The notes: generated from the letters alone by a model not told the origin. A stretch of DNA of 64,000 nucleotides from Geobacillus subterraneus (GCF_001618685.1 NZ_CP014342.1:992001-1056000), one strand, 5' to 3'. Shown: positions 1 through 8,991, counted from the stretch's first letter. Made by a program: numbers and translations.

Positions 1-560
1 ACCGCGCGTTAACGCACCGGGCGCTTCAATGCGGCGTCGACATCCATGATGAACAGGCGCTGTTGTCATTGCTCCGTGATACATCGATTGAACTGAAGCC
101 GTCGCCGCACGGGCAATTGGTGTTTGTCAACGGCGAGGACGTCACCGATATCATTCGCGGAGAGGCGGTGACAAATGCGGTATCGTTCGTCGCGAAACAC
201 CCGCTTGTGCGCGCGGAGATGGTCGCCCGCCAGCGCGCCCTGGCCGAAGGGGGAGGCGTTGTAATGGACGGGCGCGATATCGGGACGAACGTGCTTCCGA
301 ATGCCGAGGTGAAAATTTTCTTAAAAGCCTCGGTCGAGGAGCGGGCGCGGCGTCGGCACGAAGAAAATATCGCCCGCGGCTTTCCATCTGACCTCGAAAA
401 GCTGAAAGAAGAGATCGCCCGCCGCGACCGGATCGATTCAGAGCGGGAAACGGCGCCGCTTCGCAAGGCGCCGGACGCGGTGGAAATTGACACGACGTCG
501 CTGACGGTCGAGGAAGTGGCGGCGCGCATTATGGAAATTGTCAACGAAAGGATTGGATGA
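1..560 (+). CDS. cmk: Cytidylate kinase, C-terminal part (5' end outside window)
   Basis: The frame is open from base 3, so the gene starts upstream of the window. About 186 residues remain of a family that is usually about 225 aa. Cytidylate kinase phosphorylates CMP and dCMP with ATP in the cytosol. Visible are the [14 protein letters not shown] segment, the [14 protein letters not shown] lid region and [15 protein letters not shown], all typical of Cmk. The TGA stop overlaps the ATG of plsC (ATGA), which indicates cotranscription and translational coupling. Cmk before ypfD is the Bacillus arrangement. Confidence 0.95.
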   Translation, partial: RALTHRALQCGVDIHDEQALLSLLRDTSIELKPSPHGQLVFVNGEDVTDIIRGEAVTNAVSFVAKHPLVRAEMVARQRALAEGGGVVMDGRDIGTNVLPNAEVKIFLKASVEERARRRHEENIARGFPSDLEKLKEEIARRDRIDSERETAPLRKAPDAVEIDTTSLTVEEVAARIMEIVNERIG

Positions 561-1144
561 GGGTGGATTTTTATTCGGTGGCTAAAGGAGCGGTAAAAAG
601 CATATTGACTCCTTTGTACCGCATTCAAGTCACAGGGCTTGAGCAATTTCCAAAAGAAGGCGCGGTGCTTCTTTGCGCCAACCATATCAGCAACTTAGAT
701 CCGCCGGTCGTCGGCATTACGGCGCCGCGGCCGGTCCGGTTTATGGCGAAAGAAGAATTGTTTCGCACCCCGGTGGTGAAAACGCTCGTCAAAAACTTGC
801 GCGCGTTTCCAGTGAAGCGCGGCATGAACGACCGCCAAGCGCTGCGCACAGGGCTTGAGGTGCTGAAACAAGGCGAAGTGCTCGGCATTTTTCCCGAAGG
901 GACGCGCAGCAAGGACGGCCGGCTGAAACGGGCGCTGCCCGGCGTCGGTTTTTTCGCCTTGCGCACTGATGCGGCTGTCGTCCCGTGCGCCATTATCGGC
1001 CCATATCGGCCGTTTGTGCCGCTCAACGTCGTCTACGGGGCGCCGATTGATATGGCGCCGCTGCGTGAGCGGAAGGCCAGCCCGGAAGAAGCGGCCGATT
1101 GCATTATGGAGCATATTCGCCGCCTGCTTGAGCAGCATCAGTAA
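557..1144 (+). CDS. plsC: 1-acyl-sn-glycerol-3-phosphate acyltransferase
   Basis: 195 aa. It transfers an acyl group to lysophosphatidic acid to make phosphatidic acid at the cytoplasmic face of the membrane. The catalytic HX4D motif is at His43-Asp48 (NHISNLD), and the FPEGTRS phosphate-binding motif lies near residue 115. The N-terminal hydrophobic stretch is short, suggesting peripheral or monotopic attachment. It starts inside the last codons of cmk (4-nt overlap). B. subtilis carries its plsC elsewhere, but a cmk-plsC-ypfD order is common in Geobacillus-like genomes (from memory). Confidence 0.93.
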   Translation: MRVDFYSVAKGAVKSILTPLYRIQVTGLEQFPKEGAVLLCANHISNLDPPVVGITAPRPVRFMAKEELFRTPVVKTLVKNLRAFPVKRGMNDRQALRTGLEVLKQGEVLGIFPEGTRSKDGRLKRALPGVGFFALRTDAAVVPCAIIGPYRPFVPLNVVYGAPIDMAPLRERKASPEEAADCIMEHIRRLLEQHQ

Positions 1145-1174
1145 GCATTATAGTACATGTTGATTGAGAAAATA

Positions 1175-1183
1175 TGGTATACT
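1175..1183 (+). promoter_or_regulatory. Candidate extended -10 promoter for ypfD
   Basis: TGGTATACT is an extended -10 (TGnTATACT, one mismatch from TATAAT) about 100 bp before the ypfD start. No good -35 hexamer sits 17 bp upstream, which is usual for extended -10 promoters. Based on sequence only. Confidence 0.45.
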
Positions 1184-1283
1184 AATTAGAAAAGCGTCCT
1201 TATTTTTGCCGACAGCCGGCCGCGGCCTCGGCGCGAGGCGCGCTTTTGCAGGATCGTCAGTCGATGAAGGAGGGGTTTTTACG

Positions 1284-2447
1284 ATGACAGAAGAGATGAA
1301 TGTGCAAGTGAATGTGTATGAGGTGGGCGACATCGTCCGCGGCAAAGTGGTGAAGCTCGAAGACAAGCAAGTGCTTGTTGAGGTGGAAAACAGCAAGCAA
1401 AGCGGCATCATTCCGATCAGCGAGCTGTCCAACTTGCATATCGAGAAGCCGAGCGATGCGGTCGCCGTCGGCGATGAAGTGACGGCCAAAGTGAAAAAAG
1501 TGGAAGAAGGCAAAGACGGGGAAGAAGGGCTGCTCATTTTATCAAAAAAAGCCGTCGACGCCGAGCAGGCATGGGAGGAGCTTGAGCGCAAGTTCGCAAG
1601 CGGCGAAACGTTTGAAACGGTCATTAAAGACATCGTCAAAGGCGGGCTTGTCGCCGATGTCGGCGTGCGTGGCTTTATCCCGGCCTCGCTTGTCGAACCG
1701 CATTATGTCGAGGATTTTTCCGACTACAAAGGAAAAACGCTCGCTGTCAAAGTCGTTGAACTCGACCGCGAGAAAAACCGCGTCATCTTATCGCACCGGG
1801 CGGTCGTTGAGGAAGAGCAAGAGCGCCAGCAAAAAGAACTGCTTTCCCGTCTTGAGCCGGGGCAAGTGCTGGATGGCGTCGTCCGCCGCATTGCCGATTT
1901 CGGCGTCTTTGTCGATGTCGGCGGGTTTGACGGACTCGTACATATTTCCCAGCTTTCTCATACGCGTGTCGCCCATCCGTCCGAGGCGGTGAAAGAAGGC
2001 GATGCGGTAAAAGTGAAAGTGTTGGCTGTCGACCCGGAACAAGGCCGCCTGTCGCTGTCAATTAAAGAAGCGTTGCCGGGTCCGTGGGAAGGCATCAGCG
2101 AGAAGGTAAGACCGGGCGATGTCGTCAAGGGTACGGTGAAGCGGCTCGCTTCATTCGGCGCGTTTGTGGAAATCTTCCCGGGTGTCGAAGGGTTGGTTCA
2201 TGTGTCGCAAATCGCCAACCGCCGCATCGGCTCACCGCATGAAGTGCTGAAAGAAGGCGATGAAGTGAAAGCGAAAGTGCTCGATGTGAACGAATCCGAG
2301 CATCGCATTTCCTTAAGCATCCGCGCACTGCTCGAGGAGGAAACGGCCGCTCCGGCGGAAGATTACAGCCAATATACGAAAACGGCGGAAACGCGCGGCT
2401 TCCAGCTCGGCGAAGTCATCGGCGAGCAGCTGAAAAAATTAAAATAA
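1284..2447 (+). CDS. ypfD: S1 RNA-binding domain protein, ribosomal protein S1 homolog
   Basis: 387 aa with four S1 (OB-fold) repeats, beginning near residues 10, 100, 185 and 275; repeats 3 and 4 contain DFGVFVDVGGFDGLVHISQL and SFGAFVEIFPGVEGLVHVSQ. This is the shorter Firmicute S1 homolog (E. coli S1 has six repeats). It probably binds mRNA or ribosomes, but in Bacillus it is not a stable essential ribosomal protein. The ATG was chosen because GAAGGAGGGG precedes it at good spacing and the length agrees with YpfD (about 382 aa). A start further upstream would add a non-homologous tail. Confidence 0.93.
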   Translation: MTEEMNVQVNVYEVGDIVRGKVVKLEDKQVLVEVENSKQSGIIPISELSNLHIEKPSDAVAVGDEVTAKVKKVEEGKDGEEGLLILSKKAVDAEQAWEELERKFASGETFETVIKDIVKGGLVADVGVRGFIPASLVEPHYVEDFSDYKGKTLAVKVVELDREKNRVILSHRAVVEEEQERQQKELLSRLEPGQVLDGVVRRIADFGVFVDVGGFDGLVHISQLSHTRVAHPSEAVKEGDAVKVKVLAVDPEQGRLSLSIKEALPGPWEGISEKVRPGDVVKGTVKRLASFGAFVEIFPGVEGLVHVSQIANRRIGSPHEVLKEGDEVKAKVLDVNESEHRISLSIRALLEEETAAPAEDYSQYTKTAETRGFQLGEVIGEQLKKLK

Positions 2448-2460
2448 TCCATCGTCAGTC

Positions 2461-2505
2461 AACCCCATTTTGGTGGCACTTGCCATCAAAATGGGGTTTT
2501 TTGTT
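2461..2505 (+). terminator. Intrinsic terminator of ypfD
   Basis: AACCCCATTTTG pairs with CAAAATGGGGTT, and GTGGCA/TGCCAT pairs inside it. TTTTTGTTTT follows. It is a strong hairpin directly after the ypfD stop. Confidence 0.9.
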
Positions 2506-2733
2506 TTGCCCGTCCAACACTAGCAAAGATCAATGACTTTCTAGCAACATGGCCGAGCCGCCCTGTCTCCAAACAAAATGAAAGTAAGAGAGGCTAATCT
2601 AGTTTGAAGCGGCCATTATCATTTTGTCCCATTGCTTCTTCTATTGATTGCGAAATGGCAAAAACGGGCGGTTTTTTCAAGACAAAATGGGAAATAACGA
2701 AGGTGTCCCTGCCGTTTTGGGACACCTTTGTTG
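2506..2733. other. Non-coding stretch with hairpins, no gene seen
   Basis: No ORF here has a ribosome binding site or family signature. Two inverted repeats stand out: CATTTTGTC (2620-2628) with GACAAAATG (2682-2690), and AAGGTGTCCC (2700-2709) with GGGACACCTT (2719-2728). The second abuts the tnpB relic. Neither has a clean U-tract, so they are more likely debris of mobile DNA than terminators. Confidence 0.4.
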
Positions 2734-2969
2734 GTGAACTACCCGCCACCTACGCTTCGCTTGGAGGTGGAGGCTTCAAGCGACTTGTGCGTGTTCGCCG
2801 AACGGTAAGCCACACACAAGAACCCTTTACGCTTTCCTTCGCTCCGAAGGCGTCCGTTCTAACCATAGATGACCACATCAGTTGGCGATCGCCAACCGAC
2901 ATTCATCTCCCATCTACTCATTGGGCTTTGCCCTGCACATTCCTTGAGGAGGGAGACTTCTGTCGGAAA
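2734..2969 (-). mobile_element. Relic of an IS200/IS605-type (IS1341-like) right end with putative reRNA segment
   Basis: On the minus strand this segment reads from a tnpB-like 3' end into stacked hairpins. They include CTTGTGCGTG/CACACACAAG (2784-2793/2811-2820), CCTTCG/CGAAGG near 2836-2850, and a CCACC/GGTGG stem. The segment finishes with GGGTAGTTCAC. From memory, TnpB right ends, the source of reRNA, carry such hairpins and end in GTAGTTCA-type sequence. Nothing of the left end or of the tnpB body remains. It abuts the end of ypzI and lies in the same orientation. Confidence 0.5.
2859..2969 (-). pseudogene. tnpB C-terminal fragment (36 codons)
   Basis: An open minus-strand frame gives PTEVSLLKECAGQSPMSRWE followed by MNVGWRSPTDVVIYG and a TAG stop. 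It looks like the low-complexity C-terminal tail seen on Geobacillus IS1341-type TnpB proteins (from memory, not searched). It has no start codon or ribosome binding site and is cut off 5 bp from the ypzI stop. The RuvC and zinc-ribbon parts are gone, so it cannot act as a nuclease. The stop codon lies inside the structured right-end segment, as expected when reRNA overlaps the tnpB 3' end. Confidence 0.45.
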
Positions 2970-2974
2970 TTACG

Positions 2975-3109
2975 TTAAAATCCGTTCCGTTCGCGCGCTT
3001 CTTCCGGCGTATCGAGCCGGCTTGCCCCTTTATAGGAGAACGACTGGTCACGGTCTGACTGAACTTGCCGCGACTGTTTCAGCTTTTTCTCCTGCCGGTC
3101 TTTTCCCAC
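2975..3109 (-). CDS. ypzI: YpzI family small protein
   Basis: 44 aa with a GTG start preceded by AGAAAGGAGCGGGG. The protein begins VGKDRQEKKLKQSRQVQSDR and continues with DQSFSYKGASRLDTPEEARERNGF. This matches the small B. subtilis YpzI protein (MGKDRQEKKL..., as I remember it), whose gene also lies between ypfD and yphA. It is very charged, with no membrane segment or signal. Its function is unknown to me. The gene is easy to miss because of its length and GTG start; conservation, synteny and the ribosome binding site all agree. Confidence 0.85.
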   Translation of the reverse strand: MGKDRQEKKLKQSRQVQSDRDQSFSYKGASRLDTPEEARERNGF

Positions 3110-3424
3110 CAAACCCCGCTCCTTTCTATGTGAGTATCATTTGTTACTATGGCTGGGCGCGGTTTTTTCTATGCATGTTTCGACAATGGAAAACGCCGAT
3201 TCATCGCCTGCTTTCGTCCTGAAATAAGGGAGGATCGTGATTTAAGGAGAAATACTGCTCTCCAACAGTGTTTCTCAAACGGAAAAACCTTGCAACGTCA
3301 TCCTTTCGTTCGTTGTGATTTCTCACCAGTCAAGCGAATCTGTTGTTTTTCACCAGCCTGGAAGGCGTTCCCGATTAGAAGAGGATAAAACATGGCATAA
3401 TGAACATAATAAGGAGTGGAAAAG
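3110..3424. other. Intergenic region between ypzI and yphA
   Basis: It holds the upstream regions of the divergent ypzI and yphA. The segment 3270-3372 contains GTTTCTCAAA, AACGTCATC and TGTTTTTCACCAGCCT. These words also occur, in the same order, in the reverse complement of the inverted-repeat element at 59360-59497, so a degenerate copy is possible. No convincing ORF was seen. The yphA ribosome binding site (AAGGAG) is at 3411-3416. Confidence 0.35.
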
Positions 3425-4021
3425 ATGGAAGGGATGTATTTTTATTTCTTTTTTTGGTCGTTATGGCTTGTGGCAACGTTTTTTATGAAAAAGACCGCCG
3501 CCCGAACGAAGCTGGCGGTGTTCGCGCTTGTCATGATCAGTTCGGCCTCGCTGACAGCGGAAGTTGGCCGCATTCATATGGCGTTGTCCTTTTTTGTGCT
3601 TTTTTTCTTTTCTTGTTATACGGCGGTCGAGCAGAAGCCATGCCGCCCGCTGCTGATGGCGTTATCGGCGTCCGGCTTGGCGTTTGCTTACGCCGCCTTC
3701 CGTTTGCTCGCCTTGTTCGATCCGGTTTGGATTTGGCTCGATGGCCGGTGGATGCTCGCCTGGTGGCTCGCTCTCGTCAGTTGTCTGTTCCACCGCCGCC
3801 TTGCCGCCCGCCTTCTTTGTTTGGCGCTCGGCAGCTGTCAAGGGGAAGCGGTGTACGCCGCGGCCATTCACCGGATGGCGCCCGACTATGTGCTCGGTTC
3901 GTTTTCGTTTTTAGACGCGACGGCAATCGGTGCGTCATGTTTGCTCGCTTGGGAAACGATTCGCTTCTTCGCGCTTCAACTTGAGGAAAAACGGCCTGTA
4001 GGAGGGACGAGGCAGCCGTGA
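3425..4021 (+). CDS. yphA: YphA family membrane protein
   Basis: 198 aa, very hydrophobic. Six or so membrane segments are visible, such as MYFYFFFWSLWL, ALVMISSASLTA and LSFFVLFFFSCY. This ATG was chosen over the in-frame GTG at 3416 because that GTG overlaps the AAGGAG ribosome binding site. The resulting length is close to B. subtilis YphA (199 aa). The function is unknown. Its TGA overlaps the GTG of the next gene (GTGA), so it is coupled to the YIEGIA gene. Confidence 0.85.
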   Translation: MEGMYFYFFFWSLWLVATFFMKKTAARTKLAVFALVMISSASLTAEVGRIHMALSFFVLFFFSCYTAVEQKPCRPLLMALSASGLAFAYAAFRLLALFDPVWIWLDGRWMLAWWLALVSCLFHRRLAARLLCLALGSCQGEAVYAAAIHRMAPDYVLGSFSFLDATAIGASCLLAWETIRFFALQLEEKRPVGGTRQP

Positions 4022-4920
4022 ACGAATATACGTTTCCAATTTTATACGGCGTCGCCGCCGGGGTGTTGACACGCCTTTATTTGTTGCGCACTGATTACCG
4101 GCAATACCCGACATACTTGCACGGCCGGACGATCCATATCGCGTTGGGGGTCATCGCCGCCGGCTTAGGCACGGTCGCCGTGCCGGCGATTATGGAAAAA
4201 GAATTTGCGGCCATTACGTTTTTGGCGTTGGCGGCTTCGCAGTTTCGCGATGTGCGCAACATGGAGCGCAACACGCTGAATGAGCTGGATCAGTATGAAC
4301 TAGTGCCGCGCGGAAAAACGTATATTGAAGGCATTGCGATTGTCTTTGAAGGGCGGAACTATTTAGTCATTTTCGTTTCCTTTTTATCCACGCTCTTTTA
4401 TTTAGTCTGGAACGTTTGGGCTGCGCTCGTGGCCAGCGCCATCGGCATGATGGTGGCGCGGCGGTTTATGAGCGGAAGCCGGCTGAAAGATATCGCCGAT
4501 GTGAAATATGTCAAACCCCATTTTGAGGGGGCAGGGCTGTATGTCGACAACATCTACATTATGAACATCGGCTTGCCGGCGCGGAGGGAAGAAATTTTGC
4601 GCTACGGGATGGGCTTTATTTTGACGCCGAAAAACTTCAACGCCCGAACAACGATCGCCAACCTCGGGCAGCGGCAAGCGATTTTGCACGATGTATCGAC
4701 AGCGCTCGGCATTTATCGGGACTCGGGAACGCCGGCGCTCGTGCCGCTTGCCAAGCGCGATTTAAACGATGGACGCGTCGGCATTTTTATTTTGCCGCAA
4801 GTTGAGGATGTCGAGAAGGCGAAGGCGGTCATTGAAAACGTCCCGGTGCTTGAGAGCGCCATTCGCATGCCGGCGAAACGGCGGTGGAAACGGAGAGGGG
4901 GCGGCGGTGATGACGCATGA
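4018..4920 (+). CDS. yphB: YIEGIA domain protein, sporulation-associated membrane protein
   Basis: 300 aa. The eponymous YIEGIA motif is at residues 102-107 (KTYIEGIAIVFEGRN). Membrane segments lie at about 7-22, 38-57 and 115-150. The C-terminal half is soluble and ends in a very basic tail (RMPAKRRWKRR). The family is confined to spore formers; its biochemical role is not settled as far as I know. It starts with GTG, overlapping yphA. The next small gene starts before its stop (ATGA-type overlap), so the three genes form an operon. Confidence 0.88.
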   Translation: MNEYTFPILYGVAAGVLTRLYLLRTDYRQYPTYLHGRTIHIALGVIAAGLGTVAVPAIMEKEFAAITFLALAASQFRDVRNMERNTLNELDQYELVPRGKTYIEGIAIVFEGRNYLVIFVSFLSTLFYLVWNVWAALVASAIGMMVARRFMSGSRLKDIADVKYVKPHFEGAGLYVDNIYIMNIGLPARREEILRYGMGFILTPKNFNARTTIANLGQRQAILHDVSTALGIYRDSGTPALVPLAKRDLNDGRVGIFILPQVEDVEKAKAVIENVPVLESAIRMPAKRRWKRRGGGGDDA

Positions 4921-5095
4921 AAAAATGATTTTGGCCATCATTACGACCAACGGCGAAAACGTTGCCGGCGGCGCCCCGATTTTTATTTGCCGCACAAGGG
5001 AGGAAATGGAGCGGATCGCTGCCAATTTAGAGGCCATTTTAGACGGCATCGCCCATGAACTGAGCGACGGGCTGCTTGTGATCGTCAAGCATTAA
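4910..5095 (+). CDS. Small partner protein of YIEGIA (capping complex subunit family)
   Basis: 61 aa beginning MTHEKMILAIITTNGENVAG and ending DGLLVIVKH. Protein family names describe such small proteins beside YIEGIA genes as capping complex subunits for YIEGIA (from memory). The ATG is preceded by GGAGAGGGGGCGG and overlaps the end of the YIEGIA gene by 11 bp. No membrane segment or cysteine pattern is present. A joint role with YIEGIA in spore formation is inferred from gene pairing. Confidence 0.75.
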   Translation: MTHEKMILAIITTNGENVAGGAPIFICRTREEMERIAANLEAILDGIAHELSDGLLVIVKH

Positions 5096-5100
5096 AGCGG

Positions 5101-5129
5101 TTGTTGGACGTTTCGCTTTTTGATAAAAT
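5101..5129 (+). promoter_or_regulatory. Candidate sigma-A promoter upstream of der
   Basis: TTGTTG, 17 bp, TAAAAT. It sits just after the YIEGIA operon and 175 bp before the terminator at 5306-5330. A transcript started here would be about 195 nt unless it reads through into der. Confidence 0.45.
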
Positions 5130-5305
5130 AAAGCAGTTGTAGCATGTCCTGGTTCATCGCCAAAAGTTATCCTTGATGTGTAAAACGAGGCACGTTCATG
5201 CCCCTTCAATGGACAAAACGCGCAAAAGAACGAGGGAGTTTGCCCCCGTAGCTTTAACCGTAAAAGAAATAGACCGTCAAGTGCACTTTGCGGTGATGAA
5301 CCGAT

Positions 5306-5330
5306 GCCCTAGGAGAAGGGCGTTTTTTTC
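5306..5330 (+). terminator. Intrinsic terminator before der
   Basis: GCCCT / AGGGC with loop AGGAGA, then GTTTTTTT. The stem is only 5 bp but GC-rich with a full U-tract. It ends either the YIEGIA operon transcript or a short RNA from the promoter at 5101-5129. Confidence 0.7.
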
Positions 5331-5371
5331 AAGAGCAAAGCGAGGCAAAAATGAGGATAAAGGGTGGTAGC

Positions 5372-6682
<1,311 letters not shown>

Positions 6683-6823
6683 GAGAAGCGGAGGCGCCGC
6701 AACGGGCAAAATGTTCTTTGCTTGCCGAGATTGGCGGTCCGAAAGCGAAGGGGATTGGCCTCGAGCGGGGGCGCGCCGGGCGTTTTTCAGGAAAGCGACA
6801 ATCGGACAAAGGAAGTGGGAACG

Positions 6824-7855
6824 ATGGAGAATGTCACCGTACTGGGGGCAGGAAGCTGGGGAACGGCATTGGCGCTCGTTTTAGCTGACAATGGACATCG
6901 TGTCCGGCTTTGGAGCCACCGGGCTGAACAAGTAAGAGAGATCAACGGGCGGCGGACGAACGAAAAATATTTGCCGGGCGTCCGCCTGCCGGAGGGGATT
7001 ATCGGTTGCGACGACCTTTGCGCCGCGCTTGATGGCATTTCCATTGCCGTGCTGGCTGTGCCGACGAAGGCGATCCGGGACGTGCTGAAAAGGGCGCGCA
7101 CATGTTTGGCTGCGCCGATCACGATCGTTGCCGTCAGCAAAGGAATCGAACCGGGGACGCATAAGCGCGTGTCGGAAATTGTCGCTGAAGAAATGGGTGA
7201 GTGGCTAGAAGATGTCGTCGTTCTTTCCGGGCCGAGCCATGCGGAAGAAGTGGTGCTCCGCCATCCGACGACAGTGGCGGTGTCATCGCCGAACATGGAA
7301 GCAGCACGGCGCATTCAAGATCTATTTATGAACCATCACTATTTCCGCGTGTATACGAACCCGGATTTAGTCGGTGTCGAAGTCGGCGGGGCGCTGAAAA
7401 ACATTATCGCGTTGGCCGCTGGCATCAGCGATGGGCTCGGCTATGGAGATAACGCAAAGGCAGCTCTGATTACGCGGGGATTGGCTGAGATTGCCCGTCT
7501 CGGCCGTGCGCTCGGCGCTAATCCGTTGACGTTTTCCGGGCTGGCCGGGGTCGGCGACTTGATCGTCACGTGCACAAGCGTCCATTCCCGCAACTGGCGG
7601 GCCGGCCATATGCTTGGCCAAGGAAAAAAGCTCGATGATGTGCTAGAAAGCATGGGGATGGCTGTGGAAGGGGTGCGAACGACAAAAGCCGCCTATGAGC
7701 TGGCGAAAGAGCTTGGCGTGAAAATGCCGATTACCGAAGTGCTCTATGAAGTGCTGTTTGCCGGAAAGGATCCGAAAGAAGCGGTCGATTCGCTTATGGC
7801 GCGCGGAAAAAAGCAGGAAATGGACGATTTAATGAACATTTTTGCCGAACAGTAA
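6824..7855 (+). CDS. gpsA: Glycerol-3-phosphate dehydrogenase [NAD(P)+]
   Basis: 343 aa. It reduces dihydroxyacetone phosphate to sn-glycerol-3-phosphate, the backbone for phospholipids. The Rossmann motif GAGSWGTA is at 8-15, and the GGALKNIIALAAGI segment carries the catalytic lysine. GDLIVTCTSVHSRNW is the family signature. The start ATG follows AAAGGAAGTGGGAACG; upstream in-frame codons lack homology. The der-gpsA order is as in Bacillus, and the 141-bp gap shows no terminator. Confidence 0.96.
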   Translation: MENVTVLGAGSWGTALALVLADNGHRVRLWSHRAEQVREINGRRTNEKYLPGVRLPEGIIGCDDLCAALDGISIAVLAVPTKAIRDVLKRARTCLAAPITIVAVSKGIEPGTHKRVSEIVAEEMGEWLEDVVVLSGPSHAEEVVLRHPTTVAVSSPNMEAARRIQDLFMNHHYFRVYTNPDLVGVEVGGALKNIIALAAGISDGLGYGDNAKAALITRGLAEIARLGRALGANPLTFSGLAGVGDLIVTCTSVHSRNWRAGHMLGQGKKLDDVLESMGMAVEGVRTTKAAYELAKELGVKMPITEVLYEVLFAGKDPKEAVDSLMARGKKQEMDDLMNIFAEQ

Positions 7856-7954
7856 CGCCGAAAATAGGCGGATGGCGGTACAAGTTGTCTTCGTTTTGCA
7901 TACAATATGACGAACCATCATCGGCTTGAGCTTCCGGAAGGGTATAAGGCGATG

Positions 7955-7993
7955 CTGAAGTAAAGAAAGCCCCGCTTTACTTCAGCTTTTTTT
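7955..7993 (+). terminator. Terminator after gpsA
   Basis: CTGAAGTAAAG pairs with CTTTACTTCAG across a 9-nt loop, followed by CTTTTTTTA. This is an 11-bp perfect stem. Confidence 0.88.
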
Positions 7994-8009
7994 ATGGCGG
8001 TGCTATAAT
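7981..8009 (+). promoter_or_regulatory. Candidate sigma-A promoter for yphE-yphF
   Basis: TTCAGC, 17 bp, then TGCTATAAT, a perfect -10 with the TGn extension. It overlaps the 3' arm of the gpsA terminator and lies 29 bp before the yphE start. Confidence 0.6.
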
Positions 8010-8037
8010 AGTAGTTGTCGAAAAAGGAGGAACGACT

Positions 8038-8241
8038 ATGTCAACGGCTTTAGCGAAAATGTGGATCGCCATCGCCTCAATGGTATTTATGTTTATTTCG
8101 GTCGGCTTCATTTATTTGAGCCGTTATAAGATCAAGATCAAATGGTTACGCTTTCTTTTGGCGTCCATCGCCTATATTCTGTTAGTTTTAGCCGGCATCA
8201 TCATCGTTTTCGTCGTGTTCAGCGGACCGACGCCGCAATAG
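8038..8241 (+). CDS. yphE: DUF2768 family membrane protein
   Basis: 67 aa with two membrane segments (about 8-28 and 40-62) separated by the basic turn SRYKIKIKWLR. The family is small and limited to Bacillaceae; function unknown. The ATG follows AAAAAGGAGGAACGACT. It lies 19 bp before the yphF start, so the two are probably one operon. Confidence 0.82.
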   Translation: MSTALAKMWIAIASMVFMFISVGFIYLSRYKIKIKWLRFLLASIAYILLVLAGIIIVFVVFSGPTPQ

Positions 8242-8260
8242 GCAAAGGATGGAGGAACCT

Positions 8261-8983
8261 ATGAAACAGATCGCTCGCTTGCTTTTAGCCTGCTTGTTTC
8301 TCGTGCCGCTTTCCGGGTGTTTATATCCGCAAGAGCGGCTAAAACAAAACCAAATTCCTTACAAAGATCAAGTGGCGGCCGTCCAATCGGCGGTCGACGA
8401 GTACCGGAAGGCGACCGGCGGACTGTTGCCGATTAAGACCCGCGATATGAAAACGCCGGTTTACTTAAAGTACCCGATTGATTTTCAAAAACTCGTTCCG
8501 CGCTACATGCAGGAACCGCCAGGAAACGCCTATGAAAGCGGGGGCGTCTTTCAATATATGATTATTGATGCGGAAACGAACCCGACGGTCAAGCTCCTTG
8601 ATTTGCGCTTAGCCGAGGGCGTCCGTGACCTGAAGCTGCGGCTGAGAATGTATACGGACGAGCACCGTTATCCGCCGTTTAAAGACGTCGTTGCGCCCGG
8701 TGTGTTTACACTCGATTACAAAAAACTCGGCTACAAAGAGCCGCCGTATGCGGTCAGCCCGTTTTCCGGCAACAACTTGCCGTTTGTCATCGATGGCAGC
8801 GGTGAAATTTACATTGACTACCGTTCCGATCTATACGCCGCCTTGAAAAAATATCCGCACCGCTACAAGCCAGGGGATGATATCCGTGCTCTTTTGACGG
8901 ATCACTCGCTCTTTGTGCCGGCGTACTCCCTTCCGTATACGATCGATGCCAAAACGAATGAACCGATTTTTTTCACGAAATAA
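8261..8983 (+). CDS. yphF: YphF lipoprotein
   Basis: 240 aa. The signal peptide MKQIARLLLACLFLVPLSGC ends in a lipobox (LSGC, Cys20), so it should be anchored outside the cytoplasmic membrane. The remainder is soluble and has two similar halves around YPIDFQKLVPRYMQEPPGN and YKKLGYKEPPYAVSPFSGN, suggesting internal duplication. The ATG after GGAGGAACCT was chosen; a start four codons upstream would overlap the ribosome binding site. The function is unknown. Confidence 0.85.
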   Translation: MKQIARLLLACLFLVPLSGCLYPQERLKQNQIPYKDQVAAVQSAVDEYRKATGGLLPIKTRDMKTPVYLKYPIDFQKLVPRYMQEPPGNAYESGGVFQYMIIDAETNPTVKLLDLRLAEGVRDLKLRLRMYTDEHRYPPFKDVVAPGVFTLDYKKLGYKEPPYAVSPFSGNNLPFVIDGSGEIYIDYRSDLYAALKKYPHRYKPGDDIRALLTDHSLFVPAYSLPYTIDAKTNEPIFFTK

Positions 8984-8991
8984 GTCATCAT

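Noticed and set aside
26-685. 219-codon minus-strand ORF over cmk and plsC, and similar long antisense ORFs over most genes
   Set aside because: High GC at third codon positions produces long antisense frames; these have Ser/Arg-rich compositions, no start signals and overlap proven genes.
2604-3222. Two plus-strand ORFs of 124 and 117 codons in the ypfD-yphA gap
   Set aside because: They have no ribosome binding site, no family signature and odd composition, and they run antisense through the tnpB relic and ypzI, which explain the same bases better.
5173-5370. ORF of 65 codons before der
   Set aside because: It starts without a ribosome binding site and reads straight through the terminator at 5306-5330.
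7907-7963. 18-codon ORF MTNHHRLELPEGYKAMLK after gpsA
   Set aside because: No ribosome binding site, and its last codons form the 5' arm of the gpsA terminator.
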